DNA of 64,000 bases from NCBI GenBank assembly GCA_030704615.1, contig CM060732.1, forward strand, positions 78,599,053-78,663,052, written 5' to 3'. This DNA is from Takakia lepidozioides. Lineage: Eukaryota > Streptophyta > Takakiopsida > Takakiales > Takakiaceae. Positions within the stretch are counted from its first letter, which is position 1, and each line of letters starts with the position of its first letter. Below, one piece after another: positions 22,160 through 32,399 of this stretch. The position numbers and the translations under genes were made by a program. Under the pieces are notes generated by a model. The model saw nothing but the letters and a program-made list of their open reading frames with translations, did no database searches and was not told the DNA's origin.

Positions 22160-25100
22160 ATGGCGGAGGTAATGAAGCGTGCAGGAAGAGCAGGCACTGT
22201 GGTGGGAACACTGCTGCGGACAGCAGCGGTGTCCCACTCCACGTGCACAACAAGTGTGCTACAGAGGGAGGACGTCGGATCAACATCGTCACCGAGAATT
22301 GAGAATTTAAGGGAATTGGCGACCGCTGCAGTTTGTGCTGCCTTTGGAGCTGCCGCCGTCTCCACATCGTGCAACGAGGTGCGCTCTGCCGTCTGCGTCG
22401 CATCCTTCTCACATTTAGATAGCTGGTGCATGCATTGCTGGTGGTTTCATCACCGGGGATCAGATCTAGATTGCGGATTCTATTACATGACTTTCTGTCT
22501 CAGGTCCTGGAGGTATTCCTGGATGTGGCCACGAGAGTTCCTCAGAAAGTCGCCTGACGCGCAGTGTGGCTCTCCTGAGTCATATTTGACTAGTGGGTAG
22601 CCGAGTTTCTTCCTTTGCTCCCCATCTCCTGCACTAGTGTATCCTCTTCACACACCGGACAGTACCCTTCTACATCGCACCCAGTACGTGCATGTTGAGC
22701 GCGCGACGGAAATATGCTGTGAACTTTTTGCGTCAGTTCAGCAGTTGGTTGTGGGAGTTCTTTCTGCTGCTAGCAAGCATTGTTCGCAGCTGGTGTAGGT
22801 AGGGGATATAAAAGAGAGCAAGAAATAAAGGGGACAGACTGACACAAATTGTTGTATGAAGGACGTGGGCAATTTTCATTTAACTAAATATATGGAGTTC
22901 TTATATGTGCTTCTAGCCAGTGCGAGCAGAACAAGCTGGAGACAGCAATCAGTCTTCTGAAAAAACTGGTCAGTGATCCTCAACCTTCTCTTGGTTGCAC
23001 TCTGGAGCTGGCATGTATGATGTGCTTCGGTATGAATGAGGGTGTGAAATAGAACAGCCTATACATGGATATTGCTCAGGTTTAGTTATTGCCGGCAGAG
23101 ATGTAACTGATAGTTGGGATACTGGTGGCAGCTCTGAATCCTGATGACTGGGTTAAGTTCACACTGAAGGAAACTCAACCTGTCACTCACAACACTAAGA
23201 TTTACAGGTGAGCGTTTATGCAGTTATCCAATTACAGGTCTTGCACTCCTGGACTGTCAGCACTTTCCCTCTTAACAGAGTAGTATCCATACCAGCAACA
23301 TTAAATGACATGTGGGACCATCTCACTTATATACTTATCAACGATAGTTTCCAAGACTCGTTTCCAGTGAATTCCTTAGAAGATTTCACACAGGTATCTT
23401 GTGGTTGTTTGCAAAAGTGAGGCAACATTGACAGCTGTTGAGGGTTTAACCTGATCATTTGTAGTTTGCTATAAGGTAAATGTGCTGCTCTCACTCTTAG
23501 AACAGAATGAGACGAAGCTCCTCATCTAGCTTGCTATCGTGGGGTCCATCCTATCAGAGGAGGTTGTTTCAGGACGTCTGTTGCCAGTTAGACTTGTGAG
23601 GGTTTCTCAATTGGTTACTATATACTGCTAAAACTGTTTAGACGTTCAAGGTGCTTTATGTAAAGACATAACATGTTCATTTATGTGGAACAGGTTCGTG
23701 TTTGACCCAGATTCAAGGCTGGGCCTCAGTATAGCGTCATGCTTGCTGACAAGGTGAACACCACAGTTTGTTTTGGATTCTTGATGGTTTGTAGTGCCAT
23801 GTTCGTGCCAAAGGCTCTACATTAATGTGAAAACATTATGATGCTTGCAACTTTTCTGAGTCTTTCCGGTAGAAAATTATTTGTCCCCAAGGTCTCAAGA
23901 GGGTGTTTTATGTCATAGGTGCAGGTTTCTAATTTTCAAAGATGAATATTTGGCAGTTCACACTTCTTGAGGCAACCCAAATTTGTGATCTAGCAGCAAG
24001 GAAGAGGGGAGTACCTCTAGTCAGGCGTCTAAGGCTGATGGATTGTACCTGGTGTCTGGGCAGGGCTCTAACTGGCGCTAAAGATGGACAGCCGATCATG
24101 GTGGTTCGTCCGTGAGTACTGCTGTTCTGCCAAGCTCTCTATGGATTCTTAGCAGTTAATATGCCTTGAGAAAAAGCCTTGGTGGCTTATAATGGCCATT
24201 GTGTGTAGGTTACACATCTCCATTGCAGCGTTTGGAAAATCATGTGTATGTGATTTGCATGGAGCATCTGGAAGTGCGTTCTTTTGTTGAGCTGGTAGTT
24301 GATTGCAATGTTTCTGGCGCAGTTACACTCCGGTTTGAGACCCAAATTCAAAGGGCTACGTTGACTTAATGATTAAGGTAGGGCGACCTCCTACTGTATT
24401 TAAGCATCCGGAATGCGGTTCTGGCACATAAGCTACTTCTGACACTGGAAATTCAGCTCATGAGTTACGAGCTCTTTGAACCTGACAAATCACAAGCTTT
24501 TTTTCTAGTTATTGTCATTCCTGGAGGTGAAGATTGACTGGAGAGAGATTTAATCTGTGACCCCGACTCAACAGGAAGAAAGAAAGAGAGAGACATAGTC
24601 CACGGGAAGCTCAGAGAGCTTATGGGACTCGATAAGGAGAGTATATCCAATATTGTTGTTGCCACTCTGTAACTCAATGATATGTTGCAGGTTTATCCAG
24701 AAGGTAAAATGAGTCAGCATATTGGTAAACTTAAACCTGGAGACACTCTCAAGTAAAAGGGTATGTACCACCTCTAGTACCAGAGTTCCGTTTGCCTACT
24801 TTCAAACTGCTCGGTGCCAAACAATCATTATGTGCACATTTACTCAATTACTCATCTCTTTGTGCAATTGCAGCTGAGTATTATTGCGCAGAATGGCAAC
24901 TTTTCCTTAGAGATGCAGATTAACAGTTGTAGTGGTAGTTTTGGAGTGAGGAGGTTGGAAAGATATGAGGATTCAGGAGACAGGATTTTATGCCCCGTTG
25001 ATTGATAAAGTACGGAACAAATTATTCATGTAGCATAGCAAAGGGAGAGTAGTATTATTCAAGAGTATTGGTCGCTGCTCCTTATGTGTAGGCCTATTTC

Positions 25101-25602
25101 GAAACTGCCATACTGCCCCAACATGAAGAAGCCAATTGGAATGGTAAGCTCAATCGCTAGTCTTGTAGTGAGGATTTACGTCAACTGTTACTTCTTACCA
25201 TGGGTAACTAAAGTTGTTGTTATTCAGTGGATTAAGTTGCAATCCATGAACCAAGCCTTTGAGAGTATAGGCTGAACCTCTGTAATCTCTGCTGAGAGAA
25301 AATAATTGAGTATTTAGCTTATGTAAGCGTCTGATACATGATGCTTTTGAATCTGTGTGGAGCGTCCACTAAGGAAGACAGGTTGTCCTTACCTGCATCA
25401 GGCAGAATTCTGGTATGTTCTTGCTTTTTGCTTCTTACTTTGGCGGAGCAGAAATTGGGGAGCAGGGGAAGAGGGTCAAGAAGAGAGTAGGATAGTGTTC
25501 ACCACCACCACTGAAGGCTCGCTCCAACCTTTGGAACCGAACCCTTAATTTTCCCCAGGATGCTGACTCAAGGAGGAACATCGCTTTTTGCTTTGTCTCT
25601 AC

Positions 25603-25618
25603 TCTTTCCAACTTTCAG
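25603..25618. repeat. Target-site duplication, left, LINE copy 2
   Basis: tctttccaactttcag recurs exactly at 27291-27306, 16 bp. Confidence 0.9.
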
Positions 25619-27290
25619 ATTGTACTCATAAGACGTTGTTTGCCGTAGCCTTGTGGCCATTGACCCCGCGCCCAGTTTGAGCGGGAACAAAAGGGACAGA
25701 ACCTACCTCTGTCAGGGGCTGACGTTGGTAGTAAGACTTACCTTCATATATAGAATTAATCCGGGTTTTCCAGATATCCTCTAGAAATCCCTTCACACAA
25801 GCATCAATCTGCTGTGTGTGACTTGCCCAAAAACTAGGCCTCAGGAGGGCCTGGGCTTTTGGCTCAGCCCCGAGACTTTCAAAGTTGGTAAACAGGGGTA
25901 CAGGCACAATTCCCTTGATAGATTTGAAGAGAGCATCTCTTTGGTGAGAGAACCCCGGACAGTGTATCAGAAAATGAATACTGTCTTAAGATTGCCCACA
26001 CAACGGGCAATTGCACTCTCCCTTTCCTCTCTGCTTCTGTTTGCTGTTCAAAGGTAGGCTTCCTGCCCTGAGTTTAAATTTCAGTCTAGTGCCGAGAGTG
26101 GGTAGACCCTTGAGGTCATCCAAGATGTCCTCCCCCATGTCACTGACTGGAAACAAGTTCAGGGAAGTCTTCTGCCTAACTTCATTTTCATCAGACAATC
26201 TCATGGCAACAGACATGGCTTTGGACACTACAACCTCTAAGTCAGATTATCCAGCAGGGTCAAGACTTGCGGATCCAGGTCCAGGTCCTTGAGAATCTCT
26301 TCTACTCTCTTCTGCCAGGACTTAGCCTGTTTGACAGGGCGGTCCTGTTTCCAAGATATAGAGTCGATTAACTTAGGATATCTGGTGTTGGGCATATGTT
26401 GCAGCTGACGCCACCATCTGACCTTGAATTCATCTCGTCGGGAGCTTAAGGACGGAATGCCAAACTCACCCCGAACAGCCACATTGGCTGTTTTGGAGCA
26501 TGCTGACATACACTCCTTAAGCACCCCCACTTGAATGGATTCTAGAGACTTAGCCTGGTTGGAGTTATCAACCCATATTGCAGATCCGTACTCCAAGGCA
26601 GGTCTAATAACGCGACAAAGCATGGTTTTCTTAACCTCAGAGTTGACCCCTCTGCAGTGGAAAAATTTAGTGACCCCCAGAGCTTTGCCCTTGCCAGTTT
26701 GAACAACTTTCCAGACATGTGCATCCCAATTACAATTGGAGGAAAACTCAACGCCCAGGTAAGTGTAGGAAGGGAGGACCGGGATCTCTTGGCTACCCCA
26801 CTGCCACTTAAGATCACTTCCTCCCTCCCCTCTGTCATTGAATGCTACCACTGCACATTTGCTGACATTAGCCTCTAGCCCCCAAAGATCAAAGTATCTC
26901 TTCGCGCAATCAATCAACTCCTGGAGATTGGTTGGAGTCTCCCCTATGCCTGCGAAGTCATCCGCAAACATAAGGGCTGGTATGGTGGTATCACCCACCC
27001 TTAACCCAAATCCCTCACTTTCCACATCCTCGAGGAGTTGATTGATGAAAACATTGAAGAGCAGAGGGGAGAGAGTACGTCCTTGAGCTACACCTTGGTC
27101 TATGTCAAAGAAGTTGGACTTCTGTCCGTTAACAGTGACACAGCTTTTGGTGTGAGCATACAAGTTGTGGACAACTCTCCACATCTTTCCCTTGATCCCA
27201 CAAGACCAGAGGCGGAACCATAGGCCATCTCTCCACACTGTGTCATAAGCCTTTTTGACATCCAGGAAAAAAACATAAGTGGGTTTCCCT
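25619..27290 (-). mobile_element. LINE-type non-LTR retrotransposon, copy 2 (5'-truncated)
   Basis: A 1,672-bp minus-strand copy of the same LINE family as 17,990-20,596, nearly identical in protein sequence. It starts inside the RT domain (GKPTYVFFLDVKKAYDTVW) and ends at the same 3' terminus. A perfect 16-bp target duplication flanks it. It lies antisense in an intron of the reductase gene. Only the 3' part is present, consistent with premature arrest of reverse transcription. Confidence 0.9.
25626..27290 (-). pseudogene. LINE reverse transcriptase ORF, copy 2
   Basis: The main frame (27290 down to 26237) holds the RT palm with QGVAQGRTLSPLLFNVFINQ and FADD. A one-base deletion near 26,248 relative to copy 1, and a TAA near 25,985 inside the zinc-finger region, break it. 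The final ~90 residues (25,907-25,626) remain open in another frame and match the out-of-frame tail of copy 1. Confidence 0.85.
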
Positions 27291-27306
27291 TCTTTCCAAC
27301 TTTCAG
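27291..27306. repeat. Target-site duplication, right, LINE copy 2
   Basis: Exact repeat of 25603-25618. Confidence 0.9.
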
Positions 27307-29346
27307 AAAAGAGGTCCAAGGGTAGTCCGCTTGATCCTCAGAGCGCAGCACACAGAAGGATAGCTACACATCAGAGAGATATATCTTTCCTTGTAGTTTT
27401 GAATTTTTGCACGTCTGATTCACATGAAAGCCAAAAGGGCCAACTTTTCCATTTTGGCAATTTCATGAAGGGTGAGAGAGTTTTTGATTCAGATTGCAGG
27501 TGGTACAGGCATTACACCAATGCTGCAGTTGATTGATACCATTTTGTCCAATCCTGACGATAACACACAGGTGATGCTAGTCCAATTTATCTGTCATTCC
27601 ATCTGGTCATCGATGATTGATTGGATACTAAAGAGGGAAAATACGGAAATTATTACATCGAAGAGAGTCAGAGGAGGGAGGTGGGAAAAGACAAGCAGGG
27701 AGGCAGAAGATCATGTTGCACAACTACTTTTATGAAATTTTCTGGTACAAAATGGGTGATAAGGTGCAGCTGGTCAAGTCAGAGAGCTCGATAGGGTTAA
27801 CTTTGTCATGGTGTTGCTTTTCAGATCTCACTTGTGTATGTGAATGTGACACCAGAGGACATCCTACTAAAAGAGAAACTCGATCTTCTGGCCCAGGCCC
27901 ACCCTAACTTCAAGGTATGTGAGCTTTCTTGCTTACTGTGTCTAAATGGCCACAAGGCTACCAAAGTAGACTGAAATTATTTTCTTACGTCCATGTCTCT
28001 GCAGGTATATTATGTGGTGGACAAGCCAACAGAGAAGTGGAAGGGTGGAGCAGGGTTCATCAACAAGGCCACAATTGTGAAGGCCTTACCATCTCCTGAC
28101 GGCGACACTATTATGCTGGTATATTAAATTCCCAATCTTCTTAGTGCAAGATCTTGTTAGAATAGAGAGCTTAAAAAATCCTTGTCCGTGCTACCATGTT
28201 GCTGTATGTTAAAGATCTCTTTCTTACTGATCTCAGGCACGAGCCATCCTGCACTTACGGGTTGGGGGTGATCAAAGGAGTCCCTCTCAGAGGAGCCTCT
28301 CATGTGGGGATGCTGTTCTTGCACATGGATTAAATGATTTGAAACGTCCAAGGAAAGATATGGAGGGCAAGATGTGACAGTTATAAATATCGTTGTCATG
28401 GATTGGAGCAGCTGATCATGGCCTAGGTCAATATAGATAGTGAACTTGTGACTTGAGACATGGACTTCTGTTCTCATCTAGAACTATACATGTATTGAGT
28501 CCTTTATACAGTGGCCTAAAACTTATCACATCATAATTTAGAGAGGATGGAGCAGGTTGATATGGAGGTTGGAGTTACTGAGTATGTGGTCGTTTTGAGC
28601 TGAATAGGTGTGTGGACCACCTGGTTTAATGAACCACATTTCTGGGGACAAAGCAAAAGACAACTCACAAGGGGAGGTACTCTACTTTGACATATTCCTT
28701 GTTTATTGCTATATGGTAGTTCAGGTTAAGTTGATCCATGATGATATGATCTTTTGATTTGAAGCAAGGGCAGAGTTAGTTCCTTACCCTTAGAATATGT
28801 GGAGTCTATATCTTCATAAGGCTTGTTGCTGAATCTCACAACATGCTTATTTCCTAAATAGGATATGACTGAAGAGACAGGGTCAAAGATATCATGGGAC
28901 AGTGAGTTTAGTCCAAAATATCGAAAAACACCTAACCCAAAGAATTGGACAAGAATTCACAATATCAAAGAAACTCTAGGACTGAAGGTTGCTTTATCAT
29001 CCAGAGCAATTAGTTGCTGATATTGTGATAAAAATTGGCAATTCAGAAAGGTATCCATGAAGCACACTACCAAGTGAAACTGCTGTTCTGCCTGAACAAG
29101 AGTCAACTGTGCTGTAGGATTGATCAGATATTTCTATGGGCATTGGCTCTAACCAGAGCTGGGTTGAGCTACAGACAAGGTGATGTAGGGCACCCGACAG
29201 GTTTATGGGCTTTATCCATTTTTCAGAAATTCCCTTTGGCGGATGTTTCTTCATGGTCAATAACTCCGTGCTCTTTTGGCTGTCCCCAGCTGTCTGGCCT
29301 TCTGAAGGAAGCGGGTTACACAAAGGATCAAGTCTACAAGTTTTGA

Positions 29347-30030
29347 AACCAAGGTTGAAGTTGGCCTTAAAATGGGGAGTTGACAAGTTATTATGTTCAT
29401 GGATAGAAGGATTCAGGCTCACCACAGTGGTAGGCTATGTCGACAAACAGAATGATCTCAACAACAGAATCTATTGCAGAGTTTGGAGCGTGAAACAGAC
29501 AATTTCTAGGTGGTTGACCACCTAGTGGATCAGTGGAATGAGGTGCTTAAGTTGTGGCTCATCCGCCAACTAGGCGATTCTGGAGGATATGGCATACCTG
29601 GCATGTTCTCAACCTTTTGTATCCCCTAGTTGATTCCAATTTCATCCTGGAAATCATGATATAGTGGAAATGAGTTAATGCAGCTAGACAATCTCCTCCG
29701 GCTTTTATGTCCACTTAAAACTGATCCTCAGGTACAAAGCAAGTAGGCTCGTTCAGACTATGACTGTTAACCATGAGTAATTACATAAAAGTTGGCTTCA
29801 GTCTGTGGCTGCCCAAAAGATTCACGTGGTCAATGGGAACAAGCGTTGGGCAATGAGAATTAGATTGCAAATTATAGACACGACATTGAATGACAATTCG
29901 TGGGATCTAAAGATTATTTAAGATAGAAAAGGTATATATAATCTCTGCAGTCTTTTCTTACACCCTTGACAAGAAGATAAAGGGACACTTGGGCCAACGG
30001 CACAGGCTACCCTAGTCAATATATGAAGCG
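29347..30030. other. No feature recognised
   Basis: Region downstream of the reductase stop codon. It probably contains its 3' UTR. No domain or repeat stands out. Confidence 0.4.
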
Positions 30031-30800
30031 AGACGTTTATTTTGTTTTGTTTTTGTTTTGTAGCGTCGGTGAAATCTCCCAAACCGCGGGCCCCAGCCTC
30101 GGTGCTTGGTGTCGATGGAGAGCCCTCGATGAGGAGGGGTGCACCGGCTTGGTCTCATAATTTTTGGACCCGCGGTGTGGGAGATGTGGAATTCCAAGTA
30201 CTTTTGGTCGCTGGAAATTCGTGAAAAATAGCAAAGTGGGCTTTCCTGGAGCAATGATTGGCCCTTCATGTGGGAGATTTGGAATTTCAAGTACTTTTGA
30301 TCCCTGGAAATTCGTGAAAAATAGCAAAGTGGATATATCAAGCCTCGGGATATTGCAAAAATAGCAAACTGGGCTTTATTGGAACAATGACGTGGAGATC
30401 TCCCAAACTGCAAGGTCTCTGGATACATAGGATTGACTTGGACTTAGATGACATTGGAGAGTGGAGTTCGCACTTGGGCCTCTACATAGGAGATTGCACT
30501 TGGGCTTAAATGTCAATTATTCACATATTGGCCTCAATATAGGAGACGCACTTGGATACATAGGGATTGCACTTAGACTTAGATGACACTGGACACAACG
30601 GCACATGCTACCTTAGAGGTCGCACTTGGGTCTGGACATAGGAGACGCATTTGGATACATAGGGGATTGCACTTGGACTCAGACTATCCTAGAGGTTGCA
30701 TTTGGGCCTCGACATAGGAGACGCATTCGGATACATAGGGGATTGCACTTGGACGTAGATGACACTGGACACTTGGGCCATAGGCACAGGCTACCCTAGT
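30031..30800. repeat. Imperfect tandem repeats
   Basis: Two repeat families lie side by side. A ~95-bp unit (gtacttttg..ctggaaattcgtgaaaaatagcaaagtgg) occurs at about 30,198-30,241 and 30,290-30,333, with a third fragment to 30,375. A ~110-bp unit containing ggagacgcacttggatacatagg and gattgcacttgg recurs three to four times from 30,430 to 30,780. Minus-strand open frames here just translate the repeat. Confidence 0.7.
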
Positions 30801-31488
30801 GTATGTGAAATTTCCGTTTTTTTCTTTTCCTGTTTTGTTTTTCGTTTTGATATCGCCAATGATTCTCCAAACTCAAAATATATCACATTTAAGAGAATTT
30901 CGCCAACGAACTCACACTAGCAGGAGTATGCTCACTCCAGCCAACCAAAATACTCCATAGATTTCAAAACATATTTTGAGAATATTATACAGTGAAACGA
31001 AAATATTCTCACATGACCAAAAATAGTTCAAATTTGTGCTCACCTTGCACAACGAGTATCTCTAGCGAAACTATCTTTTTGAGTTTTGGTTTGTTTTGTT
31101 TTATTTGGATTTTTTGGGTTTCTTCCACCAACGAAACCCACCTAAACTAAATATACCTTAGTATCCTTGCATTTTTGTTGAAGTACCTTTTGTCTGTCTT
31201 TACTTGTATTTCCGTTTGCGAGCGTGGAAAGAGAGCATATGCTTAGAATCGATTGTGAGCGGGTATTATCACGTGAGCAAAGTTGTCAGTAGTTTTTTCC
31301 TATTTTTTTTCAAATATTTTGGCGATCTTGGGATTTCATTTTGCTGCAGTGTATCGTAGGAATTTTTGGTGAATATTTGGACTACGGTATTCCTCTCGCT
31401 CATGTGATCAGGATCACGTGTATACCTATTTGAAGAGTCAGTAACACATAATCTCATTGCTCACTCGGAACCCCCATCGCCCCCAGTT
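30801..31488. other. AT-rich stretch, no gene
   Basis: T-rich low-complexity sequence with repeated tttgttttt and ttcgttttg phrases. No coding or structural RNA feature is supported. Confidence 0.45.
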
Positions 31489-32105
31489 TGTTCAATTCAG
31501 ACGACTGACGTTGTTGTCTGTACGGTTCTTCCAATCGTTGGGATTGACTCAAAGACTCAAGGTCATGTTGTTAGTTTGCAATGTCATGTTCATAGAGGCT
31601 ATGTTGGTTTATTAGCTGCTAAGGCATGGGTCTTTAGCAAGGAGAGCGAGCGTTCGCCTAGTTATCTGGATAGTTGTGATCTTGAGACAACCACCATGTA
31701 GCCCAATGGTAATGGGCACATACCACATTGGATGTGGTTGTGGGTTCAAACCACGCTCTGGTGTGTCATGAAGGTGTCCACCTTTCAGTTGGAAGGCAGT
31801 AGCCCTTGTGGTGAAGAGACACCATAAGTTACGCTTCCTTCGGGAGGCATCATACTTTTGTGATTCTGATCCGTTATAACTTTGATAATTTTTATGACCC
31901 CGGTCCTTACTATCTCGATCCTAGGCAATAAGAGCACGAGTTTGAGAGAGATGTCGTGAGGTCCCAGGAATTCGATCACTCCCTATATGAGCTGTTTTCT
32001 AAGGATCGTTTTTCGTTTGCTAAGATCAAGGAGGCCTTTAATCTTTGATGCTCGTTGTTTTACGTATTACCATGAGTCGGTGCTTGCTCGTCCAAATTCT
32101 GACCC
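31489..32105 (+). pseudogene. Decayed coding-like sequence, family unknown, split by a SINE
   Basis: A frame reading VCSIQTTDVVVCTVLPIVG onward stays open for about 64 codons up to the SINE at 31,681. After the SINE, a frame reading FYDPGPYYLDPRQ, EHEFERDVVRSQEFD and SFAKIKEAFNL continues with a few stops to the retroelement boundary at 32,106. It looks like an old protein-coding fragment, possibly part of the decayed gypsy element whose integrase is at 44 kb. I cannot name it. Confidence 0.35.
31681..31858 (+). mobile_element. tRNA-derived SINE, copy 1
   Basis: The head has Pol III A-box (TAGCCCAATGG) and B-box (GGGTTCAAACC) sequences, followed by a ~100-bp unrelated body ending ..cttcgggaggcatcat. 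It matches the reverse complement of 44,961-45,149 over its length with scattered substitutions. A flanking ttgtgat (31674-31680 and 31858-31864) is a possible short, eroded target duplication. Confidence 0.8.
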
Positions 32106-32399
32106 TGTGGAAATAGCTAGCTTTTACATATTGACATTTGGGATTGGCCCAAATGTCAATCTAGGGGTCAAGGCAGATTTAGGCCCTGGAGTGGTTATCT
32201 TCACAACAAGCGCGGGAGGCTCATCTTTCTCGAGTTGAGCCTCACCGCGCCTAGCTATGGCGTCGTAGTGTGGATTCCCCATGGCGTGGAGTGCACTTGG
32301 CTTGACTTGTATTTGAGTGATGAGTTTATATATGCATGAGTTTATGCTTTAGCTTTGTGAGCTCGCATGAGCTTGTGCTTGTATTCTTCTACTTTATCA
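32106..32399 (+). repeat. 5' LTR of the methyltransferase element (U3 shortened)
   Basis: It matches the 3' LTR from ggaaatagctag to ctttatca (32,109-32,399 against about 42,630-42,920). It starts TGTGGA and ends CA. Compared with the 3' copy it lacks about 200 bp of tgg-actagtg-rich sequence at the U3 end. It contains a perfect 12-bp inverted repeat, ttgacatttggg/cccaaatgtcaa, at 32,131-32,159. Confidence 0.75.

Larger units (their letters stand above)
22160..29346 (+). pseudogene. Mitochondrial-type NADH-cytochrome b5 reductase, disrupted
   Basis: This enzyme family passes electrons from NADH through FAD to cytochrome b5. Exons: 22160-22378, 23132-23207, 23694-23753, 24064-24111, 24323-24377, 24691-24760, 25092-25143, 27493-27570, 27825-27914, 28005-28118, 28608-28676 and 29290-29346. 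The first encodes a basic N terminus plus a hydrophobic segment, as expected for mitochondrial import and anchoring. Family motifs follow in order: VVRPYTP (FAD), VYPEGKMSQH, IAGGTGITPM (NADH), CGPPG and the C-terminal VYKF before TGA. Two lesions are visible: TGA at 24336-24338 and a one-base deletion at about 24,753 that gives TAA. Splice sites are otherwise intact, so decay is recent, or these are sequence errors. The first exon does not phase-match the second, so one small exon is probably missed. A LINE lies antisense in the 25144-27492 intron. Confidence 0.8.

Noticed and set aside
21901-22431. Minus-strand frames of 146 and 176 codons
   Set aside because: They are antisense shadows of the first exon of the reductase gene, with no motif or splice context.
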